Origin: an uncultured Roseburia sp.
GTDB taxonomy: Bacteria; Bacillota; Clostridia; Lachnospirales; Lachnospiraceae
Assembly: GCA_947652855.1 (NCBI GenBank)
Contig: CANTEO010000034.1
Coordinates: 1 to 26,952, forward strand
Reading direction: 5' to 3'
Length of the DNA: 26,952 nucleotides
The notes under the pieces were generated by a model. That model worked only from the letters and a program-made list of their open reading frames with translations. It was not told the DNA's origin and ran no database searches. Positions 15,185 through 22,988 of the stretch are shown piece after piece (the stretch's first letter is position 1; every line of letters begins with the position of its first letter). A program made the translations under genes and the position numbers.

Positions 15185-15213
15185 ATTATAAAAAATGGAG
15201 GAAAACACGTCAA
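15185..15213 (-). promoter_or_regulatory. Sigma-A type promoter ahead of the cohesin-like/clpC run
   Basis: Minus strand TTGACG (15213-15208), a 17-base spacer and TATAAT (15190-15185). The start codon of the membrane protein is about 45 bases downstream. It is one of the strongest promoter matches in the window and marks the break from the hydrolase operon ending at 15253. No hairpin terminator was seen in 15214-15252. Confidence 0.85.
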
Positions 15214-15252
15214 CCAAAATTTCCGTGAACAATTCCGCCTGTGGATCCCCTC

Positions 15253-16302
15253 TTACTGTAACGGCGACTGATGTTTCTGAAAATCCCCTCTCTCCCATTT
15301 CTGAATCAAACGAAAGAACCGCTTCGCCTCCTTCCATGCCAGAATAGATTCCGGCATATGCCCCAAGGCCATCTGAAACACATGGAACATCCCGTCATAG
15401 ACATGAAGCCGCACCTTCACGCCCGCCGCCTTCGCCTTTTTCGCCACTGTCTCCGCGTCGCTTAACAGCATCTCAAACGACCCTGCCTGTATCAGCATCG
15501 GAGGGAATCCGTCAAACTCCCCAAACGCCGGGGAGATATAGGGGTTTCTCGGATCCTCAAGCCCCACATAATCCCGATTGTAGATCAAGCTGTCCCTCGT
15601 CTTCCCGAACAGCGGATCCTTTTCATAATTATCCTCATACGACTCGCCGGAGGCCGTCAAGTCCGTCCATGGCGACATCGCGACCACCCCTGCCGGAAGC
15701 TCCTCACCATGATCCCTCAGATACATCACCAATGCAAGCGCCAGCCCGCCTCCGGCGGAATCCCCCGCCACAAAAATCCGGTTCCCGCGATAGCCTTTTT
15801 GGCGCAGCCAGCGAAACGCCGCGGCTGCGTCAAGAAGCGCCGCCGGATAAGGGCTCTCCGGCGCGACCCTGTAGTCAATCGTCAGCACCGGCATATTTTG
15901 CCCTAGCTTATTGTAAGCGACCGCAAAATTACGGTACGCGTTGCGCATCGTGCCGACATAGCCGCCTCCATGAAGCTGCAGAAGCGCGAAATCCGACTGC
16001 GCGCCCGCCGCCGTAAGCCACTCCATAGAAAAATCCTCCATGGAAACCTCTGTCACCTCATAGCCCTTCGGCGGATTCCAGGGAGGCTCAATCAGATTTT
16101 TCCGAAGTTCACCGTTCTTTATCTTCTTTCCAATCAGATGATCCGACGCAAAGCGCGCAATCAGCTCCCGGATCAGCTTTCCCTGCGCGCTGGCCTCCTG
16201 CCTCCTCCCGTCCTCGCGGACGCGCTTCTGCCTGCGCGCCGCATTCTGTTTCTTATGCCGCCGCTTGAGCATCAAAGGACAGCGCTTTTTATCCTGGCTC
16301 AT
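15253..16302 (-). CDS. Alpha/beta hydrolase, hormone-sensitive-lipase type esterase
   Basis: Likely hydrolyses a carboxylic ester. The 349 residues carry the HSL-family oxyanion motif HGGG at 111-114, the nucleophile elbow GDSAGG at 180-185 (Ser182) and the catalytic His307 (GMFHVF). The acid is Glu277 or Asp282 in GSFEMLLSDAE. DYRVAPESPYPA at 143-154 is another family hallmark. The first 40 residues are an unusual Lys/Arg-rich tail (KRRHKKQNAARRQKRVRE) with no signal peptide, suggesting attachment to membrane or polyanion on the cytoplasmic side. It follows the DUF6320 gene by 13 bases, with GGAGG in the gap. Its pairing with an acyltransferase suggests ester synthesis and cleavage in one pathway; the substrate is unknown. 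Confidence 0.9.
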   Translation of the reverse strand: MSQDKKRCPLMLKRRHKKQNAARRQKRVREDGRRQEASAQGKLIRELIARFASDHLIGKKIKNGELRKNLIEPPWNPPKGYEVTEVSMEDFSMEWLTAAGAQSDFALLQLHGGGYVGTMRNAYRNFAVAYNKLGQNMPVLTIDYRVAPESPYPAALLDAAAAFRWLRQKGYRGNRIFVAGDSAGGGLALALVMYLRDHGEELPAGVVAMSPWTDLTASGESYEDNYEKDPLFGKTRDSLIYNRDYVGLEDPRNPYISPAFGEFDGFPPMLIQAGSFEMLLSDAETVAKKAKAAGVKVRLHVYDGMFHVFQMALGHMPESILAWKEAKRFFRLIQKWERGDFQKHQSPLQ

Positions 16303-16315
16303 GGCCCCTCCTTCG

Positions 16316-16987
16316 TTACCGTCTGACGTGAAACCGCCTCTTCAGCTCATTTCTTGCCCTTTTGTCTCCAATAATCAGCGTGCCGAGAAACAATATGGCG
16401 GAAAGCACAAACGAAATCACGCTGACAAAAGGCTTCGTCACAATCCCCATCAGCATCAGCAAAAACAGGGACGCGCTGAAAATCACCATGAACATCTCCC
16501 ACATAATATAGCTTTGCCAATTGCGCCGATTGATAAACAGCAAGGCAAACACCGCCACATCCACAAACATCAGGCCGCAGGGCAGCACATAATTGACGGA
16601 CCATCCATGATAGCCGATCACGGCGTCAATCAATATGACATACGCCACCCCAAAAAACGTCAGAGACAAAATTTTCGAGCGGTAGCCCGCGCTTTTGCTT
16701 AGCGCCGCGATCCGAACCGCAAAATAGACATAGGCAAACCCCGCGCCGGAAATCACGCTCCACCAAATCCCCTGAAAAAACGTAAGGTTCACATAGATCA
16801 ACAGGGCCTCCATCAAAATGGACAGGAACAAAAAGACACGGAGCGCCAGGTTTAGCTTCCTCGCGCGGAAACGGATGTCGGGATACGCATTCTCTGCGCC
16901 TTCCTCCCGCTCAATGACGCATTTGCACAGCGGGCAGATCTGCGTATGATCTAGAATTTCCACATTGCACTGCCTGCACTTACTCAT
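16316..16987 (-). CDS. Zinc-ribbon membrane protein, DUF6320 family
   Basis: A 223-residue protein starting with a zinc ribbon (Cys4-x2-Cys7 and Cys18-x2-Cys21: CRQC and CPLC). About six to seven hydrophobic segments follow between residues 45 and 205, with a basic C-terminus (ARNELKRRFHVRR). This fits the DUF6320 family, whose function I do not know. The ATG at 16987 overlaps the stop of the acyltransferase gene (ATGAGTAA), the normal sign of translational coupling. An ATG four codons earlier is possible, but GGGGTG is better placed for the later one. It may hold the flanking soluble enzymes at the membrane; that is inference from context. Confidence 0.82.
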   Translation of the reverse strand: MSKCRQCNVEILDHTQICPLCKCVIEREEGAENAYPDIRFRARKLNLALRVFLFLSILMEALLIYVNLTFFQGIWWSVISGAGFAYVYFAVRIAALSKSAGYRSKILSLTFFGVAYVILIDAVIGYHGWSVNYVLPCGLMFVDVAVFALLFINRRNWQSYIMWEMFMVIFSASLFLLMLMGIVTKPFVSVISFVLSAILFLGTLIIGDKRARNELKRRFHVRR

Positions 16988-18428
16988 AATACACCCCATT
17001 GCTTTCTATCGAAACCTCCACCCCATCTTCCGCCAGCCTTCCAAAAAAGCCGCGCTGCACCGAAGGATCCTTCAAAACAGAGCTGAACGTAAACATCAGC
17101 CGGTCCCCATAGGAGCAGATCGTCCCTTTCAGAGGCTGCCCCTTTGACATCGCAAGGAACGCCCCAAACATTTTGATATAAGGCCGGTAGGCGTCCGCGA
17201 CGCCAATGTTCCCGATGTTCGTCACAGTCGTCGTATTGGCCAGGGCAGTTTTGGTATATACATAGCGGATCGCCAGATTTTTCAAAAACAGCGGGACTGC
17301 CCGCGCTATGATATTCTTCTCATTGGATACATTGTAGGAAAACACTTCTTCCAAATGCTCTTTTGTGATTTGCTCCCCAAGGCTTTTCTTCGTCATCGCA
17401 ACGGCTTCGGCAAAAGTATAGCTCTCGTTTATGGGAAAAAACTCCGCGGACACCATCACAAAAAAATTTTTGGTGGTGACAGAATGGAAATATGGCCTAA
17501 GGTTCACCGGCACCGCCACGCGAATGGGCAGCTTCGACGGCATTCCATGCAGGCATTCCATATAGATGCTGTAAATATACGCCGCCACCAGGTATTCATT
17601 GATGCTCGCGCCATACCGATGCGCCGCCTCCTTTAAGGCCGCGATGCCCATTACGCCATGAATGACGCCAAACTCTCCGCTTTTTAGGCGCTCTCCCTTC
17701 AGCAAATAAGCCTTTTGCGTCTGATAGGCGCGCGCATGGCTTTTTTTATAATTTTTGAGAAAGCTGTCTTCCCGGTTCAGGGAAGTGTCCGTAGAGAGCT
17801 GATCCCCCATCTGCTCCAGAAGGCCCGGATGCGTGATGCGAAGGTATTGATAGGTCAGCTCCTTTAAAAAATTGATTCCGCCCATCCCGTCCGTCAACGC
17901 ATGGAACACTTCCAAATTGATTCTGTTTTTATAGTACGTGACGCGAAAAAGATAATTCCGGTTGCGGTTTTGTATGATGTAACGGCATGGATATGTATGC
18001 TCTTCCAATACCAAGGGAGCCGGCTTTCCGTTTTCCTCAAAATAATACCAAAAAACCCCCTGCCTTAGCCGCACATTAAATCCGTCAAATTTGGGAAGCA
18101 CAAGATCCAGCGAGCGCTGCAGCGCCTCCTTGTCCACATCCTCATGCAAGGTGACGAAAATCCGGTATACGTTGCTCATGTCCTCGCCCGCGATCACAGG
18201 AAACAGATGCGCCGTATTGTCCAGCTTATCCCATCCGATGCTCTCACCTGTGCCGTACCGCCGCTCCTCCACAAGCGCAGCCTTATATTTTTGCTTTTCC
18301 TGTTTCCGCTCCAGCCTCGCCCGCCGTCTTTCCTCCTTACGATTGCGCGTCTTTGCCTGCGCCGCGGATTGCCCAAGCGGCGTTCCCTCCCGCTGCGCCT
18401 TGTCGTTTCCATTCTTATTCTTTTCCAA
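16980..18428 (-). CDS. Condensation-domain-like acyltransferase (alcohol acetyltransferase / PapA type)
   Basis: A 482-residue member of the CoA-dependent acyltransferase / condensation fold, which transfers an acyl group to an alcohol or amine. The active-site motif HxxxDG is present as HALTDG at 176-181. KFDGFNVRLRQGVFWYY near 113-129 and TTTVTNIGNIG near 413-423 fit the donor and acceptor halves of the fold. Residues 11-57 form a long basic tail (RNRKEERRRARLERKQEKQ). No carrier-protein or adenylation domain is attached, so it is not a standard peptide synthetase. The start is TTG at 18428, with GAGGT six bases upstream overlapping the corA stop; no ATG lies within the first 80 residues. 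Substrates are unknown. Confidence 0.82.
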   Translation of the reverse strand: MEKNKNGNDKAQREGTPLGQSAAQAKTRNRKEERRRARLERKQEKQKYKAALVEERRYGTGESIGWDKLDNTAHLFPVIAGEDMSNVYRIFVTLHEDVDKEALQRSLDLVLPKFDGFNVRLRQGVFWYYFEENGKPAPLVLEEHTYPCRYIIQNRNRNYLFRVTYYKNRINLEVFHALTDGMGGINFLKELTYQYLRITHPGLLEQMGDQLSTDTSLNREDSFLKNYKKSHARAYQTQKAYLLKGERLKSGEFGVIHGVMGIAALKEAAHRYGASINEYLVAAYIYSIYMECLHGMPSKLPIRVAVPVNLRPYFHSVTTKNFFVMVSAEFFPINESYTFAEAVAMTKKSLGEQITKEHLEEVFSYNVSNEKNIIARAVPLFLKNLAIRYVYTKTALANTTTVTNIGNIGVADAYRPYIKMFGAFLAMSKGQPLKGTICSYGDRLMFTFSSVLKDPSVQRGFFGRLAEDGVEVSIESNGVYYE

Positions 18429-18437
18429 CTTATGACC

Positions 18438-19322
18438 TCAAAAAAACTTTTTCTTTTTAAAAAACCATAGGCTCACTATGACAATGAGAATGCTGATCGC
18501 GGAAACGACCGGATATCCATACCGAAAGCGCAGCTCAGGCATATTGTAAAAGTTCATTCCATACCAGCCCGCAACCAACGTCAAAGGCAAGAAAATCGTA
18601 GTCACAATCGTCAGCAGCTTCATCACGTCATTCTGATGAATCGAAATCTCCGCCTGATAGACGTCCTGTACCTGCATGGCATATTCACGGAGCGACTGCG
18701 CCTCCTGCTTTAACCGGTCAGCGCGGTCACAAAATGCGCTAAACCCCGGATTCTGCCCAAGCAGGCGTTTCCCAATGTCCATCATTTGGCAATAATAGCA
18801 GTATAAGCGTGAGATTTCTTTTTTTGTTCCTAACATATGGAAATTAAAATGAAGCTGATCTCCGCTCAAAACCATTTCTTCCATATCCGCAATTTCCCGC
18901 TCAACGCCTGCCAGATATAAAATATCGTCTTCAATCAGCTCCATAAAAAAATCGCATAAGAAATGATTCGTCGTATACGCCTCTTTTGAGGCCCTTCTTT
19001 GCAGGATGGAGGCGATGCGGCTCACAAACCTGTCCTCCTCCACAAAAATCAGCCTCTCCTTTAGAATGTATACTGCAAAATCATGGCTTTGCTTTTCCTT
19101 TTTCTTGATTGGTATATGAAATACGCCAAACAGATGTGACGGATGCGCCTCCAATTTGCAGAAAAAAACGCGCTCCTCGTTTTGGCTTAAGGAAAATTCC
19201 TCTTTTATCTTCAGTTCCTTCGTCCATTCCTCTTCGTCAAATATCCCAATCGCATTGGCATTTTCCTCAAATCCCGCCCGGTCTGTCTCCAGAAGCCCAT
19301 TCCTACAGATCAAATAGCACAT
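18438..19322 (-). CDS. CorA-family divalent cation transporter
   Basis: A 294-residue CorA-like channel for Mg2+ or a related cation. A large cytoplasmic N-terminal domain (about 1-230) includes the long helix EISRLYCYYCQMMDIGKRLLGQN. It is followed by membrane helix 1 (about 236-254), the signature GMN at 255-257 within YGMNFYNMPE, membrane helix 2 (about 271-288) and a lysine-rich tail KKKKFF. The open frame begins at a TTG at 19358, but AGAAGG nine bases before the ATG at 19322 supports the shorter form. It lies 54 bases after ung and nine bases before the acyltransferase start, so it is in the same run. No terminator was seen on either side. Confidence 0.9.
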   Translation of the reverse strand: MCYLICRNGLLETDRAGFEENANAIGIFDEEEWTKELKIKEEFSLSQNEERVFFCKLEAHPSHLFGVFHIPIKKKEKQSHDFAVYILKERLIFVEEDRFVSRIASILQRRASKEAYTTNHFLCDFFMELIEDDILYLAGVEREIADMEEMVLSGDQLHFNFHMLGTKKEISRLYCYYCQMMDIGKRLLGQNPGFSAFCDRADRLKQEAQSLREYAMQVQDVYQAEISIHQNDVMKLLTIVTTIFLPLTLVAGWYGMNFYNMPELRFRYGYPVVSAISILIVIVSLWFFKKKKFF

Positions 19323-19376
19323 ATCCGAAAACCTTCTTTTTCTTTTCACTATGCGCAATTTTTCAGAAAATATTCC

Positions 19377-20066
19377 TTACGCGTTATACGCGATATCCTC
19401 GATCTGCCAGTCAATCGGCTCCTCTCCGTGCTCCTTTAAAAATTCATTCGCCTGGCTGAAATGCCTGCATCCAAAAAATCCACGGTAGGCGGACAGCGGG
19501 CTTGGATGAGGCGCCTTTAACACCAAATGCTTCGGGTTCGTAAGCATCCTGGCCTTGCTCTGCGCCGGCCTCCCCCAAAGCAAATAGACAATCGGCCGAT
19601 CCAATGCGTTCACTGCCTGAATGACGGCGTCCGTAAACCGCTCCCACCCTTTCTGTTGATGGGAATTCGCCTGATGCGCCCGCACCGTCAAAACCGTATT
19701 CAAAAGCAGCACGCCCTGATCGGCCCACTTTTTCAAATGTCCGTTATTGGGGATGTCGCATCCCAAATCATCCTTCAGCTCCTGATAAATGTTCTGTAAC
19801 GAAGGAGGGATCTCTCTTTGATCTGGCAGGACGGAAAAGCTAAGCCCATGCGCCTGCCCCGCGTTGTGGTAGGGATCCTGCCCCAACAGCAGCACCTTCA
19901 CTTTGCTAAGCGGAGTGAAGTGAAATGCATTGAATATATCGTCTGCCGGAGGATATACCACAAAACGGGAATACTCCTCCTTCACGAACAAAAACAGCTC
20001 TTTGTAATATGGCTGCTTAAACTCCTCTGAGACCGCATCCAGCCAATCATTTGAAATCATCGCCAT
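19377..20066 (-). CDS. ung: Uracil-DNA glycosylase, family 1
   Basis: Removes uracil from DNA to start base excision repair. In the 229-residue protein the water-activating motif GQDPYHN puts the catalytic aspartate at 64 and the HPSPLS loop puts the histidine at 187, both at E. coli Ung numbering. LLLNTVLTVR near 120-129 and LLWGRPAQ near 162-169 are further family motifs. The frame opens at 20081, but GGAGGGG (plus 20073-20079) is six bases from the ATG at 20066, which is chosen; an ATG two codons later is also possible. It begins 23 bases after hisF. Confidence 0.97.
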   Translation of the reverse strand: MAMISNDWLDAVSEEFKQPYYKELFLFVKEEYSRFVVYPPADDIFNAFHFTPLSKVKVLLLGQDPYHNAGQAHGLSFSVLPDQREIPPSLQNIYQELKDDLGCDIPNNGHLKKWADQGVLLLNTVLTVRAHQANSHQQKGWERFTDAVIQAVNALDRPIVYLLWGRPAQSKARMLTNPKHLVLKAPHPSPLSAYRGFFGCRHFSQANEFLKEHGEEPIDWQIEDIAYNA

Positions 20067-20089
20067 GCCAAACCCCTCCATACAAACAT

Positions 20090-20848
20090 TTATCTTCTGA
20101 CTGACACGCCCTTTTGGGCAAGGTAACTCTTCAATTCTAAAATCTCAAGCTCTTTATAATGAAACAACGACGCCGCCAAAGCCGCATCTGCGCGCCCTTT
20201 TGTCAAAGCCTCATAAAAATGCTCCTTCGTCCCGGCCCCGCCTGAGGCAATGACAGGAATGGACACTGCGTCTGCAATTTGCCTTGTCAGCTCAAGGTCA
20301 TAGCCTGCCTTTGTCCCGTCGCAGTCCATGCTTGTCAAAAGGATCTCGCCTGCGCCTAGGCGCTCCGCCGTCCTCGCCCATTCTACGGCGTCTATTCCCA
20401 CATCCACCCTGCCGCCGTTTTTATAAATATGGAAGCTTCCGTCCGCCTGCCGTTTTGCGTCAATGGCGACGACGACGCATTGACTGCCAAATTTATCCGC
20501 CGCCTCGGAAATCAGCTCTGGTCTCATGATCGCGGAAGAATTAATGGAAATTTTGTCCGCCCCTTCCCGAAGCAGCGCCTTAAAATCATCCACGGCACGG
20601 ATGCCCCCGCCGACAGTAAACGGGATGAATACCTTTTCCGCCACCCGGCGCACCATGTCAACGACGGTAGGCCGGGCGTCAGACGAAGCCGTGATGTCCA
20701 AAAACACCAGCTCGTCCGCCCCCGCCGCATCATAAGCGGCGGCGATCTCAACCGGATCTCCGGCATCCTTCAAATTCACAAAATTCACGCCTTTTACAAC
20801 CCTGCCGCCATGCACGTCCAAGCAGGGGATAATCCTCTTCGTAAACAT
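20090..20848 (-). CDS. hisF: Imidazole glycerol phosphate synthase subunit HisF
   Basis: The cyclase subunit of IGP synthase in histidine biosynthesis. It uses ammonia from HisH and PRFAR to make IGP and AICAR. The 252-residue TIM barrel has the catalytic aspartates Asp11 (PCLDVHGGRVVKG) and Asp130 (VVVAIDAKRQADG) at their canonical positions, plus the phosphate-binding TVGGGIR at 78-84 and ASGGAGTKEH near 224-233. Its ATG overlaps the hisH TGA by one base (TGATG), so the two subunits are translated together in equal amounts. Confidence 0.98.
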   Translation of the reverse strand: MFTKRIIPCLDVHGGRVVKGVNFVNLKDAGDPVEIAAAYDAAGADELVFLDITASSDARPTVVDMVRRVAEKVFIPFTVGGGIRAVDDFKALLREGADKISINSSAIMRPELISEAADKFGSQCVVVAIDAKRQADGSFHIYKNGGRVDVGIDAVEWARTAERLGAGEILLTSMDCDGTKAGYDLELTRQIADAVSIPVIASGGAGTKEHFYEALTKGRADAALAASLFHYKELEILELKSYLAQKGVSVRR

Positions 20849-21468
20849 CAGCCGCTCCCTTTCTTAAGCTTTGCAAAATTAGAAAGCATCAACAGCCCCG
20901 CCTCGCTGCTTTTTTCCGGATGAAACTGGCATCCAAGCACATTTTTGCTCTCTACGGATGCATGGATCTCCACGCCATATTCCGTCGTCGCCCTCACAAT
21001 CGCGTCGTCTTCCGCCTTAAGGTAATAGGAATGCACAAAATAGGCGTAAGGCTCCCCCTTTATCCCCTCAAACAGCCTTCCGTCCCCGGAAAGCCGAAGG
21101 GAATTCCATCCGATATGCGGGATTTTAAGGCCCTGCGCGTCAGGAATCTTTCGAATCCTGCCCTTTAAAAGGCAAAGGCCCTCTGCGCCAGGGCTTTCCT
21201 CGCTTTCCTCAAACAGAAGCTGAAGCCCCAGGCAAATGCCCAAAAGGGGCTTTCCCTCCCCCACGGCTTCCGCTATCATCTTGTCAATCTCATACTTCCT
21301 AAGCTGCTCCATCGCCATCCCAAAGGAGCCGACGCCCGGCAAAATCAGCCGGTCTGCCCGCCTCACTTCCCGCCTATCCCTTGTGACGGCGCTCTTTTCG
21401 CCCAGAAAGCTAAGCGCCTTCTCAACGCTCCTTAAATTTCCCGCATCGTAATCTAAAATGGCAATCAT
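20848..21468 (-). CDS. hisH: Imidazole glycerol phosphate synthase subunit HisH (glutamine amidotransferase)
   Basis: The glutaminase partner of HisF, releasing ammonia that tunnels into the cyclase. The 206-residue class I amidotransferase has nucleophile Cys79 (LLGICLGLQLL), with His183 and Glu185 in FHPEKSSEAG completing the triad. LPGVGSFGMAM at 43-53 is the oxyanion-strand region. It starts three bases after the stop of the acidic membrane protein gene with only a weak AAGTGAG ribosome binding site, so translation probably depends on that gene. No other his gene is in the window; hisHF stand apart from any main his cluster. Confidence 0.97.
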   Translation of the reverse strand: MIAILDYDAGNLRSVEKALSFLGEKSAVTRDRREVRRADRLILPGVGSFGMAMEQLRKYEIDKMIAEAVGEGKPLLGICLGLQLLFEESEESPGAEGLCLLKGRIRKIPDAQGLKIPHIGWNSLRLSGDGRLFEGIKGEPYAYFVHSYYLKAEDDAIVRATTEYGVEIHASVESKNVLGCQFHPEKSSEAGLLMLSNFAKLKKGSG

Positions 21469-21471
21469 GTC

Positions 21472-22923
21472 TCACTTCACCAATCCGAGCGCTTTGACGA
21501 TATCGTAAATCCTGCACGTATATTCCACGCGGCTTTCCAATCCGTAAAGCTCGCCCGCAGCCGTCCTGTCCACGCCAAACCGCTCCTTCATCCTTCCCGC
21601 AATCTGATCCGCCAGATAATCATATTCCTGCTGAATGTGCCTCTCTGCCGCAACGGCGGCATCCGCGCCGTATCTGCCAAGCGCGCAGATATAAGAATCC
21701 AGCGCTTTTATGTACTCTCCCGCATCATAGAGCGCGTCGCCGCCCTCAAGCTTCCTCTGCAAATTAGCCAGCATCTGAATCTGCATTTCAAATTCCATGT
21801 CGTCCTCTTTGACTTTCAATCCTGCAAGATGCTGATACGCCTCCACATATTCGAATTTCGCATACGCCTCTTTTGCGTTTTTCATGCTCATCGAATAGCC
21901 AAGCAAATTGCTTGCCAATATGACAAGCGCCAAAACGGACGCCGCCATGACAAAAATCAAAATCACCTGCTTAATCGGCAAAGGCGGAGACAGATCCACC
22001 TGCTTTGGCTTCTTTGGCTTCGGCTCTTTTGGCTTCTTTTCTTTTTTCGGCTTCGGCTCTTTTGGCTTCTTCTCTTTCGCCTTTTTCTCCTTTGCCTTTT
22101 TCTCTTTCGGCTTCTTTTCTTTTTTCTTTTTTCCAGACCCCTTCGCCGCCGGCGCCCCCGCCAGGCCAAGCTCCTGCTCCAGCTTCGCGTCCTCGTCTAA
22201 GGCGCCCTCTTCCCCCTCGGGAAGCTCATCGTCGTCTTTTCCAAACAGCAGCGCGGCGATCTTTTGAAACAATCCCTTTTTCTTCTTTTTCCCATCCTCG
22301 TCCTGCTCAGCCTTTGGCTCGTTTTGTGAAGGCTCCCCTTCCTCTCCCTCTCCGCCCGCAGAGACGTCATCCTGATACACTGTGTCCGTGCCCAGGCTGG
22401 AAAGCTCCTCTTCAGACGGAATGCTGGAAAGTAAGTCCAAAATCTCTTTCGCCTCGTCGGAATAGGCCTCCTCCTGCGTTTCAGCCGAAGGAGGCTCTTC
22501 CCGAACCGGCTCTTCCTGCGTCGGCTCCTCATCCGCAGGAATGTCCTCCAATGACGGCATGGCATCCTCCCCGGCCGCCCCAAAGGCCTCTTCCTCCGGC
22601 TCCGTCCAGGAATCGTCCGCTAAGCCGCCTTCCCCTAAAGGCGTCTCCTCTGCCTGCGAAGCGGACGACGCTTCAGCAGCCGTTGCGACCGCTCCCTCAA
22701 GGCTGTCAAAAAAACCCCCGCCCTCCTCCTCAAACGGCTTTAAAGCAGCCTCTTCCTGCTCAAATTCCGAAGAGACCTCATCCAGGTCGAGGTCATTTAA
22801 CTCCCTCTCAAAATCCTCAATAAAATCCGCGCTTGTTCTCCGTTTCTTCCGCTCCGACTCTGCCTTCCGCTCCGGAGAGACATTGTTCAACAAGGAATCC
22901 AAATATTCCTCTGTCTTATTCAC
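21472..22923 (-). CDS. Acidic / lysine-rich single-pass membrane protein of unknown function
   Basis: I do not recognise this 483-residue protein. It has four parts: a short charged head (1-45, MNKTEEYLDSLLNNVSPER); a long low-complexity region very rich in Glu, Asp, Ser and Pro (about 45-260) with an FQKIAALLFGK patch at 219-229; and a lysine tract of KEKKPKEPKPKK-type repeats (264-308). Then come one membrane segment (318-341) and a helical, TPR-like extracytoplasmic domain (342-483, for example YDAGEYIKALDSYICALGRYG). No signal peptide is present, so the acidic part should be cytoplasmic. The start is GTG at 22923 with AGGAGGT seven bases upstream. It lies between cheV and hisH with a hairpin before it. 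It could be a scaffold linking cytoplasmic partners to the envelope; this is inference. Confidence 0.82.
   Translation of the reverse strand: MNKTEEYLDSLLNNVSPERKAESERKKRRTSADFIEDFERELNDLDLDEVSSEFEQEEAALKPFEEEGGGFFDSLEGAVATAAEASSASQAEETPLGEGGLADDSWTEPEEEAFGAAGEDAMPSLEDIPADEEPTQEEPVREEPPSAETQEEAYSDEAKEILDLLSSIPSEEELSSLGTDTVYQDDVSAGGEGEEGEPSQNEPKAEQDEDGKKKKKGLFQKIAALLFGKDDDELPEGEEGALDEDAKLEQELGLAGAPAAKGSGKKKKEKKPKEKKAKEKKAKEKKPKEPKPKKEKKPKEPKPKKPKQVDLSPPLPIKQVILIFVMAASVLALVILASNLLGYSMSMKNAKEAYAKFEYVEAYQHLAGLKVKEDDMEFEMQIQMLANLQRKLEGGDALYDAGEYIKALDSYICALGRYGADAAVAAERHIQQEYDYLADQIAGRMKERFGVDRTAAGELYGLESRVEYTCRIYDIVKALGLVK
22000..22134 (-). repeat. Lysine-rich imperfect tandem repeats
   Basis: About 45 codons encoding repeated KEKKPKE and KEPKPKK units immediately before the membrane segment of the acidic protein. 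On the plus strand it reads as runs of GGCTTC/TTTGGC/TTC units, a strong purine/pyrimidine strand bias. It is prone to in-frame length change and to alignment artefacts. Confidence 0.75.
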
Positions 22924-22953
22924 CGTAAGTACCTCCTGTATCTAAACTTAGGA

Positions 22954-22980
22954 AGGGATGTGATGATCCATCACATCCCT
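22954..22980 (-). promoter_or_regulatory. Perfect 12-base-pair hairpin between cheV and the acidic protein gene
   Basis: AGGGATGTGATG (22954-22965) and CATCACATCCCT (22969-22980) are exact reverse complements around a three-base loop. It lies 8 bases after the cheV stop and about 16 bases before the next ribosome binding site. The following minus-strand bases (TCCTAAGTTTAG) are not a T run, so it is a weak terminator at best. An mRNA-stabilising or differential-expression hairpin fits better. Confidence 0.6.
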
Positions 22981-22988
22981 CTTAATTA

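Noticed and set aside
22005..22823. A 272-codon plus-strand open frame opposite the acidic membrane protein gene
   Set aside because: It arises from low-complexity Glu/Lys codons read on the other strand, giving Pro/Ser/Leu-rich sequence, and has no ribosome binding site or partner signals.
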